A stretch of DNA of 64,000 nt from Grammothele lineata (lineage: Eukaryota; Basidiomycota; Agaricomycetes; Polyporales; Polyporaceae), in assembly GCA_002150815.3 (NCBI GenBank), contig NDFF03000150.1, positions 163,910 through 227,909 of the forward strand, in the 5' to 3' direction. Below, piece after piece: positions 14,110-25,057 of the stretch (position 1 is its first letter; every line of letters begins with the position of its first letter). The notes beneath the pieces are model-generated. The model was given only the letters and a program-made list of their open reading frames with translations. It had not been told where the DNA came from and did not search any database. Both the position numbers and the translations under genes were made by a program.

Positions 14110-14977
14110 ATGCAGCAGCCCCCGCACCAGCTCCAGCTCCAACACCAGCAGTTCCAGGCCCAACCGGCGCTGGCATCGGCAAACGAGATCTACTTCACTG
14201 GCAAGCGTGACCCGCGAAACGGCTGCGTCGCAATCGGATACCAGAACAACACCCCGGTGCTCTACACGTTCGACACCGTCGAATTGCCACTCGGGATCCG
14301 GACGACGGTACGTGGGCGTCGTCCCCCCGTGCAAGCGCTAGTGCTAACACCTTACGTCCCCAGGTCAGGTTCAACGAGAAGACCGAGGTCGCGCACCTGG
14401 ACTGGGAGATCGGCAACCACCTCGGCGTCATCGTTCGCGGGTCGAACCGAACGCCCATGGCGGACTTCGTCGCGCGCGGCTCTGGGAGCAAGTAAGTCCG
14501 GCTAGTGCACCCTGCCAGGGCAGCTGCCCCGTCGTCGCCGAGTGCCCGGAGCCCGATTTATTGACCTGCACACGCGCTTTGCGCCCGCCCTCCAACAGTG
14601 CGAGGCAGTTCAGGAGCGCCGCGGCCGACGGCAGCGAGGTCTTCGAGTGGCGCAGGTTGGGCCCCGCGCAGCCGTACGCCTACGAGGTGCGTGGTCGCTA
14701 CCCGCGACGACGGGCTGCGCGCTCGGGCGTTGGTCAATCCTATAGCGACGCGCTGCTGACGCGCCCTTTTCCTCTCGCACGCGATCTTGGCCAGCTGTTC
14801 TCCATCACCCGCGGCGCAGAGGCCAGGATCGCGACATACGACCCCACGCCGAGGCAGATCCCTCAAATCGGGTGTGCACATGCGCACCTGAGATACACGT
14901 TCCCCGAGCAGGCGCTCCTCCGTGATGCGCTCCTCGCACTGTGTCTGAACAGGTGGATTGACTGGAAGGGCATGTAG
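14110..14977 (+). CDS. DUF6593-like protein
   Basis: Four exons (14110-14307, 14364-14491, 14599-14686, 14795-14977) encode 198 residues. The N-terminus is Gln/Pro-rich (residues 2-20). The body is a series of short beta-like strands: EIYFTGKRDPRNGCVAIGY, VRFNEKTEVAHLDWEI, then ADGSEVFEWRRL and EARIATYDPT, ending with a hydrophobic helix ALLRDALLALCLNRWIDW. The pattern of a D-G-x-E-x-x-W turn followed by a C-terminal hydrophobic segment is that of DUF6593, a family of small proteins expanded in Agaricomycetes with no known function. The match is by pattern only. A TATA box sits 108 bp upstream. The gene is convergent with the large Ser/Pro-rich gene. Confidence 0.78.
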
Positions 14978-15395
14978 AGCTCCCGCACGGTACGAGGAGA
15001 TAGCGGACCATCGGATTCAGGCCATCGGTATTCTTGGATAATGAACGATGAAGTAGAGGTTGACATATGTACGAACGGAATATATTGTATAGCACAGCGT
15101 ATGATGATGGTAGAGAGGACGACGACGCTCGAAATCGAGACGATATGTACTAGCGAGAAACGTGAACGCAGGACGAGAAATGACGAGCAGGTAACGGGGA
15201 GAACGCACAATAGACACGAGCCACCGAGGATCATTGGGGTACCCGATAAAAGGCATAAATCACAGCAACAGGAACGGTCGGTCCAGGGATGGAAAGCAAA
15301 GCAGGCAAGCGAAGGAGAGGGAAAGGAGCGAGGGGGATCGAGGAGGAGATCACTGAAACGGAGGACGGAGTGCGTCGGGGACGACGAGCACGCGC
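14978..15395. other. Convergent 3' region
   Basis: These 418 bp hold the 3' ends of the DUF6593 gene and the large minus-strand gene. The stretch is purine-rich on the plus strand after 15280. Nothing else is recognised. Confidence 0.5.
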
Positions 15396-18300
15396 TCAGT
15401 TAGCGCCCATGGACCCAAGCATGTGCTCTAGCCGCTCTTCTACCGTCCAGCGCATATCGGTCTCCGAACCGAGCGAAGACGAGGCGGAGTGACCGTAGCG
15501 ACTTTGGGGCTGGGCAGCGCCGCGACCTTGGCTGCTGCCAGGGAGGATGTTGAACGAGCCGGCATCCATGCCCTTCGAGAGGTTCTCGATGAGGCGGCCG
15601 ATCTGGGCCGAAGAGCTGAAGAACACCTGCATGGGGAGCGTCAGCGAGGGAACAGGCGGCCGCGGGGGTAGGGTGGGAGTGATAGGCTGCAGATCGGATG
15701 GGGAGCGGGGACACACCTTGGTCTCCGGCCGGGCGGAACCTTTTGGCGATTGGGGCTGCAGGGGCTGCGCGGGCTGTTGGGGTATCGGCGAATGCTGGGA
15801 CTTCTTCCGGGAGAGGAAGGAGTTGACGCTGCCCTTGGAGGACTTGCGCTCGTGCTCTTTGAAGAAGAGCTTCATGTTGTCGTTGTCTTTCACCGAGTAC
15901 TCGGAGTAGAAACTCGCACGATCCCCGTAGAAAGACTCGCCGTCGTCGTCGCGGAGGCCGTTGACGATGGACCTGTTGACACGGATGTCAGCCATGAGGA
16001 TACGCCACGAGAGAATCTCACGTAACACGCACCAGATTGTCTCCCCGTTTGCCATCTCGATCACCTCCAGCGCCGCTCCCGTTTCGGGAATCGCCTCGTG
16101 GCCCTGGCCGCCCGCGCTCCCAGATGAAGGCTCGAGCAGCTGACCCTTGCCCTCGCCCGCATACATGTCATACCTACGGCAAAGAGGCACAAATCGGTGA
16201 GCACAAAATGACCAACGCCGGCAGGCGCGAGGTGCTTCAACACTTACAGCGAGTCGTACGCAGAGCTGCTCGACTTCTCCAACGGGCTCGGCACAGAAAG
16301 CATGCCCTCAGTCTGCACAGCGAGCGTCGGCGGCAAGAGCGGCATCGGCGGCTGCGCCGCGTCCGTCGAGAACCTGCGCGCGCCCCCGCGGTGCGGCGGG
16401 GGCGGCGTCGGCACGCGGTCGTGGATCGAGCGGCCCGAGCTGACGGACGCGCGCCGGCGGGACGTCGACTGCTTGCGCATGAGCGCCTGCAGGTCCATGG
16501 TCGATATCCGCGCGTCCGAGGGGACGATGATCGTCCGCCGGACGATCGTGTTCGGCCGGATCGTGTCGTCCGTCTGCTGGTGGCGCGGGCGGGGCGGCGG
16601 GGGGTCCTGGCTCTTGCGCCGTGAGGACTTCACGTTGACGTCTACAGATGGGCGCGGGGAGAACCCGCCGTCGAGGCTCGGACGCTCGGACGCGGGCGGG
16701 GAACGCATGCTGTCGGGCGTCGCGCGGCCGCGGATGACAGGCAAACCCTGGCTCTTCCTGCTGTCGTTGGGGGACGTTGCACGCGTGAGCTTTGTCCACG
16801 CCGTCGAGCGTGACGAAGTCGAGGGCGAGCGCGCAATGAGGTCGTTGAGCGCAGCCTGGTCGAGCCCGAGGTTGCTCGCGGCGTCGAAGAGCTGCCGGAG
16901 CGCGTCCTCGTCCGACGACTGCGGCTGCGGCAGGCGCGGGGGCGTCGGCGACGACGACGTGGGCGGGAGCGTCACCGACTGGTGGTGATGCTGCGGCGGG
17001 CGGGGCGTCGGGGACTGTGACGGCGGGGAGCGGGCGCGGTCGAGCGGGCTCGTACTCCTGAACATCGTCTGCAGCGCGGGCGCCGACTGCGGCATGGGCG
17101 GGTACGCCTGTTCCGGCGAACTGCCACCGCCCCCACCAAACGGCCCAGCGGACTGCGCGGATGCCGCCGACGTCGGTTGAGGGGGAACGTCGCGGTGCAA
17201 GGGTACAACGAGCTGGGGCGGGGCGAGATGCTGCTCGTGCGCCGTCGCGCGCTGCTTCCTGAAGCGCGCCATGAAGCCCTTCAGGCCCGGCCCGGCGGAC
17301 GCAGGCGGGCTCGGGAGCGGCGCGGGCGCCTTGAACCGTGGCTCCGGAGCGCTCGCCGAGTTCGGGATCGCCATGGGCTCGCTCCGGAGCGCGAGGTTGG
17401 GCGAGCTGAGCGTCGGTGCTGCGCCATCTGGCGAGCTTGCGCCGCCGGGGCTGCGCAACTCGAGCGGGTACGGCGTGATCTCCTCGCCCGTGGGCGCCTG
17501 CTTCGCGCGGATGGTCCCCCGAAGGCGCCTGAAACGCGAACCGAGCTTCGTCGACCCTTGTTGCTGCTGGCCCGCAGGGCTCGGCGTCGCGGTCGGCGAA
17601 CGCAGCGGGATCGCGTCGACGCTCGTCGAGGCCGACACGAGCGTCGGCGCGGAGATCTTGTTCGGGCTGATGCGCTTCCGGACCGTCGCTGCCCCGTTCC
17701 CACCCACGCCCCCAAAGCCGCCGTCGCCCATCTTCGGAATGGATGGCGACTTGCGCAACGCGGCGGTCGCTGCTTCTGCGCGCCGTTGCACCTCGAGCGC
17801 GAGCTCGGCGGAGCTCATGCCCGCGGTCGGCGAGAGCGAAGAGAACATGCCACCCGGGCTCGTGGGCATCGCGTGCGCGTATCCATGTGCATTTGCGGAC
17901 GGGGAGGTAGGAGGGGGCGGGGACGTAGGGTGGCGTAACGAATCCGAGCGCTTGGGCATCTGCAGTGGCTTCGTCGTGGTTGTGGGCGAGCGCACGGGCT
18001 GCAACGGCTCGTCCTCATCCTCGTCTTCGTCTTCAGGGGACGACGACGAGCCCATGTCGGGCATGATAGAGATCTGGGGCGGCATAGACGACTTGGTGTC
18101 GAGCTCTTCCGCGCCAAACAAGGCCTCCGCGAGCGCGCGGTTCTTCCGCATCGGGCTCGACTCGATGTCCGAGGACGGGCTGGGTACGGACAGGGTCGAC
18201 TCTTCGGCGGGCAGCGCCGCGAAGGAGGGCTTCTGCGGGGACTCGATGCTGTCCACGACCGCGTTCAGGAGCGCGCTCGCCTTTGCCATCTGCTCGCTCG

Positions 18301-21300
18301 TAGCGGGGCGCAGCGGCGCGGGCGACTGTGACCGCGCTTGCTGTTGCTGTTGTTGCGGCTGCGGCGTCGAGCTGATGGCCTGCTATCGAACCCCCACACA
18401 TCATGCATCAGCACCCGTACCCAGGTTCAAAACACAACACCACGCACCCTCTCCCCGCTGTACGAGTAATTCGACTGCGACGTCGACGGCCTTCTCCTCC
18501 TGATCGAGCCCGCGCGCCTATTATCGGGCGTGGACGCCTTCGCGAGCGCCGCGCCCACGAGCTTCTCCTGGATCTGCGCAAAGTCGCCCTTGCTGAGCCC
18601 CGTCTCCCGCCTCACAGCGTCCTCCGCCTCCGCGCCCGCGCCCGCGTCGTACGGGGACGTCGCGGCCGTGCTCACCATGGACGCCGACAACGCCGAAGTC
18701 GAGGCGGAGGCGGAGACAGCGGGCTCGTGCCAAGGCGCAGCGCCCGGGTCCAGCGCGGCAAAAAGGCCCGCGAGGCGGTCCGCGCGGTCGCGGTCGCGCC
18801 CGCCCTCGCCGTCGTCGAAGGTGTGGTAGCTCGAGCCGGCGGACTCGAGCGAGGACCGGGACGAGTTCGCGAGCGGGGACGCGAGCAGGAGCGCGTTGGG
18901 CGGCGCGGCGCCGAACGAGAACGTGTTGGTGTTGTGGCCCGCTCCCGTCCCTGTGAGGCTGGCGTGTGCGGTCTGCTTGGAGGACCGCCGGGACGGGCTG
19001 CGGGTGTCTTCAGGGCCGACACCACTGTTGCTGCTGCTGAGGATGTCGCCGAAGGTGGGCGAGGTGGGCGAGCGCGTGCCAGCGTAAGTCGGGGTCGCCG
19101 CGCGGAGCGCCATGTTCGCGGTCTGGAGGGGCGAGCCGAGCTCCACCCCAGACATGGCCGACGGTGGACGATACTCACCCCCTCCTCCCATTGCATAGCT
19201 GAGGGTGGAGGCGTGCCCGCTGTCGACCCACGGCGAGTCCGGCAGGGCAGGCGAGCGCAACGAGCGCGTCGTCGTCTGGCTCTTCGAGCGCTCGAGCTCC
19301 GCGGCCGCGCTCTCCCCGAGGCTCGCCGTGCTGCCGTTCCGGCTATGATGCCCCCCGCCCGCGCTCGCGCTCGTGCTCGTGACGGTCCCGTTCCGCGCGT
19401 GGTGGCCGTGGCCCTTCTGCGGGGTCCCGTTAGGACTTTGAGGGGGCACGTTCCACGTCACGTTCGACGGCGTCGTGGGCCTCGAGGGCGGGGACGCCGC
19501 GAGGGGCTGGTAGGCAGGGCCCGAGAGCGGCGACGTCGGCCTGCGCCTGAAGACGGGCGAGTCCGGGGTCGCTCCCTCGCTCGTGCTGGAGGAGATGGGG
19601 GCGGCGGAGGTGGGGGTGATGGGCGACGAGGGCGACTTGCCCCGGGGGCGCTCTTCGGGGGTGTACCGGCCGTTCATCGAGCGGTTGAAGAACAGGGGTG
19701 GGGTCGAGCCCGTGGCAGTGGTGGCGGCGGCGGTTGTGGCGGGGGAGACGGGGCGGGCGGACGAGTAGGACGAGGACGCACCAGAGTTGCTTCTATACAG
19801 GCTCGACACGAGCGTCTGCGATATCAGCGGGGACGCCGACGAGCCCCGGGTGTCGATCCCTGGGAGCGGGAGGCGGGGTGAGGTGGCGCGGGGCGTGGCG
19901 GAGGGCGTGTGGTCGTCGCCGTCGAACGCCGGCTCGCGGGGCGTCATGGGACGCAGCATGCCGGGGGTGTACCCCGGGAGGCGGGGGGTCGGAGACGTCG
20001 TGCGGGAGGCGGGGTACGGTGAACCGCGGCCATGGCCGTCGTCTGCGGCAATGGGGTCGTCCGAGGACAGCGCCCTGCCGGTTTCGAGCTCAGTCGGGGA
20101 GTGCATAGGCGACGGCGTGCTGTCCGGTGGCTCGAGCTGTGAAGGGAGAGGGGGGCGTCGCGCCAGCGCACACATGCGGTCATCTCGAGGGGCACGCACC
20201 GCTGCGGTGGAGAGGGACGCCGGCAAGCCGCCGTTGAGCTGGCTGGGCGGAACGTGCGCGACGGGCGAGCGCTCCATCACGATCTCGTCGTCTCCCTCCT
20301 CCTCGAGCTCCCGGATCGCCTGGTCGAGCGCGAGCGAGGCCCGTCGGAGGCCATCGGGCGAGAGCGCCTTGGAAAGCCGCTTGCTGAGCGTGCTGGAGTA
20401 GTCGGATTGATGGTCACCGAGGAGCGAGCGCGAGGTGCGGTCCTTGGAGAACGTGCTGCTCGTGTTGCCCGGACTGGACGGCGCGGATCCCGAGAACGTG
20501 TAGGTACTGCCTTCAGGTGTGGTGGGCCGCAGGCTGTCCGCGTAGAGCGAGCTCTGCACGCCGTTCTCGCCCCGTGCGCTCGCGGCGGAGCTCATGCTCG
20601 CATTCGAGTCCGCCTGGGCGATGGCGCCGGGGGCGCGCCCGCCACGGCGGGGAGAGGTGGGGTGGGTGCCGGCGGTACGGAGGAAGTATGCCTGATCTCG
20701 AAACTTGCCGGAGCCGAAAAGGTTATTGCTCATCCGGCGGGACGTTGTCGAGCCCTTGGCAGACGACATGGACGCGATCGACGGCGCCCCGTGCAGTGAC
20801 GGGCTGGTCACGGAGTTGGCGGAGGAACGCACCGACTGCCGCACGCCGCCCTCGGCCGCGCTCAGGCCGTCATCGTCTTCCTCGTCCGCAGCGCTCCCGG
20901 CACGCGCTTCCCCGCCGTCGGCGTGGGGTTTGTGTTTACTCCTGGAGCGGCTGCGGGTGTGAAAGCGGCCGAGCGCCTCGAGTATCATGTCCTCCTCTTC
21001 TTCTGTGACCTGGTTCTGGGAGCCCCGCGCGCGCTGCGCTGCGAACTTGTATTTGAGTTCGTCGAGCGCGATGGGCTCTCCTGTAGAGTTTCGGAGCACG
21101 CTGAAGCGTCGAGTGAGGCTGTACGATTGGTATGTCGCGGGCGTATGCACGGGGAGCGCGAGGAAAAGGGCGGGCGTGAGCGGGATGTACGATCGCGGGA
21201 AGAAGAAGAAGCAGGAGGAGGGGACGCACTCGGGCAAGATCAGTGATGTCCGGAAGTCGCTCGCGGGGGGTAGGGAGGGTAGGATTGGGCTGGGGCTGGT

Positions 21301-21480
21301 GTCGTGGGTGTCGGTACTGACAGAGACGGATACCTCTGTGCCCAGGGGCCGCCGCGCGTTTGATTGTTTGCTGTTGGGGCGGAAAAGGCGAGAGTGAGAG
21401 GGAGGAGATTGGGTACGGGCGGGGATGGAGCTGTGGTCGAGAGAAGAAGCGTGGCGGGCAGCTTACCGGAAGCGATGCAT
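15396..21480 (-). CDS. Large Ser/Pro-rich conserved fungal protein of unknown function
   Basis: Six exons (21480-21467, 21100-18448, 18379-16248, 16173-16033, 15972-15717, 15626-15396) encode 1,808 residues. Exon 1 is only 14 nt; joined across a 366-nt intron it gives MHRFRVLRNSTGEPIALDEL, followed by a short acidic helix EEEEDMILEALGRF. About 1,400 residues of low-complexity Ser/Pro/Thr sequence follow, with many SP sites (candidate kinase targets), an acidic run around DEDEDEDE and a short poly-Gln run. The C-terminal 170 residues are ordered again: ALEVIEMANGETIWSIVNGL, ESFYGDRASFYSEYS, DNMKLFFKEHERK and VFFSSSAQIGRLIENLSKG. No signal peptide or membrane span is seen. The ordered ends around a disordered middle suggest a regulated cytoplasmic scaffold; I cannot name a function. 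Confidence 0.85.
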
Positions 21481-23334
21481 GGCAATTGTCAGAAAGACAA
21501 GGAGGGGTCCCTGGAATGGGGAGCCTCGTTGCGAACACGTTGGGTGTGCGTGACCGGGGATGTACGCGATCTGACGTTCGCGTATAGGGAGCGGGATGAG
21601 CGCCGGAGTGGGCTCGCGGGCAGGCTGGAGTGTGTTGTCGGTGGCGATTAAGAGGGTGGGAATAGAGCAGAGAGCGAATCAGAGAGCGAGAAAGGCGAGG
21701 AACAAGACCGCGTAGGAGGAGGCAGGGGGCGGGAGAGGAGAGCGTTGTGGGGGAAGGAGCGAGCAACGTGTTGGACACGAGTTGGAGAGCGAAGGCGGAA
21801 TCTGGGCCGGGCGGCTTCCTCGCCGGGTTTAACGGAGCCCTTGAAGGTGCCGTATGCGGGCGAAGGCGACCGGGCGAGCGTGTGGGAGGCCGGCGACGAG
21901 GGCGAAGACGAAGACGAAGACGAAAGCGAGCACGGCTGAGAGCCTCGACGGCCGCGAGAGAGAACGAGCAGAGGCCCGAGCGTCACAAACGCCGAGGACA
22001 GGGGCAGCGTGATTTGTTCGACCGCGTCCTGATGCGCCCCGGGGTCCTCCGTCTTGTCTCCGTCTCCCTCGAGCGCGCTCTCCTTGGTACAAGCGTCTTG
22101 TCTCGTGGATACTAATTCCTACGGTTCTGCTAGTGTTCGCACTAGCTACTATAATGAAACTCTCATAAAGTTCGCCAACATTCTTGTATGCGCTAGTGAA
22201 AATATCAAAAGGAGACCGAGCGCGGTCCCGAATTTTCACGGGGGCCTGCCCAGGCACCGATCGAGATCGCTGCGCTCGCGGAAATAGCAACTGTTGTCGT
22301 TCAATGCGCCGTCGCTTTCCCCGCACTCCCGCCTCTTTGCCATGACGTCCTCTGCTTCGAGAGCCAGGATCTCGCCCGCAGAAGCACGCCTGCAGAACGT
22401 CCTCATTAATGTGCCATTTTATTGGCAGGAACGCTCTTCTAGCGAGCCTCTGCGTCGACGAACGACCTCGCCCGCGTGGCAGAATCATCAAGCTAGCATG
22501 CACGCTGCCAGATGTCGGGGTGCGGGGAAGCATTTGACGTCAAGCTCTTCCGTGCAAGCTCCCGTGCTCCACCCCAGCTCGCGTTATTCTCGCGTATGCC
22601 TAGGTCCAAGTTACGTCCCTCACGCTCAGGCGACTGCGTCGACGCGCGAAAGCCGGGTCTAGACCCGCCTCCGAGATGATCAATGTACAGTGCGAAGTCA
22701 ACGTTGTTGGACCCATGGCCAGGCTTACGCGTAACGCCTAGTGCTTGCGTGGCGGACGCGCGGGACGCTGCCCACGCCAGTCAGCGAAACTGGAACCGCA
22801 GTTCCCCGACAACACCACAGGATCATCGAAACAGCCTTCTCTGATCCCGAGGGATGATATCCGCGGGACAGGCTGACACGCTCGCTCGCGGCCCACGAGG
22901 GGCATGAGACCGCGCCAAGTTCCATCCTGACGGGGTACCTATCTATCGTGCGTGCAATGCTCGGACACTGCAAGGAGGGTGGGCATCAGTAACAGCTACC
23001 GGGCAGAGATGGAGAAGTTCGAGCTGGTGGGCGGTGTGCTTTAAACCTACGGGGATTCGTAGTGTCACCATCAGACGTTGTTCTCACCCATGCCCATCCT
23101 TTCAACTCAAACCTTCTCTTCCATGCTAATCTGGGACCATCCACTCCGCATATATGCACTCGCCAGGCAGTGAGACATACGAATCTAGACTGTGGTCCGA
23201 ACGACCTCATAATTCAAGAACGATCATGATTCCGGAAAACGTGGAGTTCTGCCAATGTACATTGATGGATACAATTCGGTTGATTCGTGCGATTGCGATG
23301 ATACAAGCTGTTCGGACATCTACCCCGTGCGTCG
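21481..23334. other. Promoter of the large protein and 1.2 kb of empty sequence
   Basis: 21481-22050 is strongly pyrimidine-rich on the minus strand, as expected of a leader and promoter of the Ser/Pro-rich gene. 22050-23330 contains short overlapping open frames without motifs. No gene, RNA or repeat is supported. Confidence 0.5.
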
Positions 23335-24383
23335 TCACTGAGACGCGTACCTGCAGCCAAGCTCATCAGCACAGTGGATTACACATGGTAGGGGAAACGC
23401 ACTTCTTCGTCCACTCCTTCGCGGTGGCGAGGAACTTGGCCTCGTCGTTCTTCAGGAGCTACATAGGCACACCCAGCGTTAGTACGAGCAGTATATGCAG
23501 GTATGAGCGAGGACGTACCGCAGCAATTTCCGGCTCGAACGGGTCATCGGGGCTGGGGCTGTTGACCTTGTCGATGATTGTCGTCAGGACTGACGTACAA
23601 GCAAACACCATGGTCAGCATAAACCCTAGAGTGAAACCGTCGGTTGATGCGGACGTACCAGACGACAGCGTCACAGTGGGCTTCCACTACAAGCACGAGA
23701 CCAAACGGTCAAACACAACGCACGACGCCAGCGCGCGCAGGACGCGTGCAAATGGGGCGTTGTCGAGGAGCCACTCACCTGATCGCGCAAGACGGGGACG
23801 CAGATCTGGCCCTCCTCGTTGATCCCGGGGTGGTATATCTTGGTCGTGAAAGTGACCTGGAGTAAATGAAGTTACATCAACGAGCTTGCGCATATTGTAG
23901 GGTGCCTGCGCGGGAGCGGAGGAGGGATGGTGAAGATGACGTACGGAGGGTGCCTTGAAGGGGAAGTTCTCGGGGAGGGCGAGGGTGAAATTGAACGTCC
24001 CGCCCTTGTATGGGCTCTTAGACTGGTACACGCATAATGCAGGCAACACGATGAGGAGGTTGTGCGTGATATACGGAAATAGAGTGCTCACCGATGCCTT
24101 GATTGCACACTTCCACTCGAACATGTTGTCCTCCAGCGGCTCAACGGTCAACCCCTACCGCCATATTAACGCAATCTCTTTCAGCGCTGACAACAGAAAC
24201 ATACCTCAATGGGCGTGTTGTTGAGATCCCTGAGCTCCTGCGTTATCGTAAGTACCCTGTCACTCGTCATACGAGCATGCAAGTGGCGGCACCTTCTGGA
24301 TGCGTCTGTGGATATAGTCGGAAATCCGTGTAGAACGCTCACACGCACACGAAGACATGCGGGACGTACCTAAGAGCAGTCAT
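23335..24383 (-). CDS. Ubiquitin-conjugating enzyme E2 (UBE2L3/UBC4-like)
   Basis: Ten small exons (24383-24370, 24305-24293, 24237-24205, 24154-24092, 24022-23945, 23856-23779, 23686-23659, 23589-23519, 23458-23403, 23350-23335) encode exactly one UBC domain of 149 residues. It begins MTALRRIQKELRDLNN, has the core [19 protein letters not shown], the catalytic Cys86 in GQICVPVL, and ends EWTKKYASQ. The usual His-Pro-Asn before the active site reads His-Pro-Gly (residues 76-78). E2 enzymes carry ubiquitin or a relative as a thioester between E1 and E3; the partner cannot be told from sequence. Exons of 14, 13 and 16 nt make the model easy to miss; each join restores family sequence. It is divergent from BRE2 with 674 bp between starts. 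Confidence 0.93.
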
Positions 24384-25057
24384 GTCTGATAGTTGAGTCC
24401 GATGGAAAGTGAGGGGTATGGGGTTCAGAGAGGAGTGGCAAGGGGAGGCAAGGCTGTGGCTGGCCTGCGACGAGGAGCCTGAGTCGACGGCTCGACCGGA
24501 GAGGAGACAAGTACGCGCTCGGCTCCGGGCCGCGCCCCGCATACATATTGTGAACGGGCGTCTTCTGCCTCCGGCGCCTGTGCCCGCTTCCCTGGCAGCT
24601 CTCGGGAAGACTTTGGGCTCGACTGCTTTGTCCCGGGTGTGTCTCACCTCTTCTTCCTCCCACAACCACTCACCACGGTGCTCGGCCAGTACTTAACGAC
24701 TCGCTGACGCCCTCGAATCTCGCGTCTGCAACCACCTACCCCGGCAGCGTTCGCTGAGACTTTCAGTCACTTGCTGGTACTTCCTCGCGACTCGGTCGCC
24801 TCGTCTCTCGACTTTCCTTCCTCCAACCCACTACTCAACACGTCCCCATATCATTATTCAACAAGTACGAAGTTCCAAAAGAACACTCTTCCCTGTCTCC
24901 TTAGCCCTCGCACACGTTCGTCTCACTATTCACGCGATTCACATACACCTCACACCTATATTCTCTCATCCTCCGACACCTACACTTCGCTCTCTTGGTG
25001 AGCACACTCCTCTAAAGGAGCACCTAGTCTCCAGCAGCCAGACCAACAAGACCCGAC
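24384..25057. promoter_or_regulatory. Divergent promoter E2 / BRE2
   Basis: Here two head-to-head genes share a 674-bp gap. The half nearest BRE2 (24770-25050) is a long C/T-rich leader on the plus strand. No TATA box is evident. Confidence 0.5.

Noticed and set aside
24409..24696. Plus-strand frame in the E2/BRE2 divergent promoter
   Set aside because: It overlaps another open frame on the opposite strand and has no motif or intron context.
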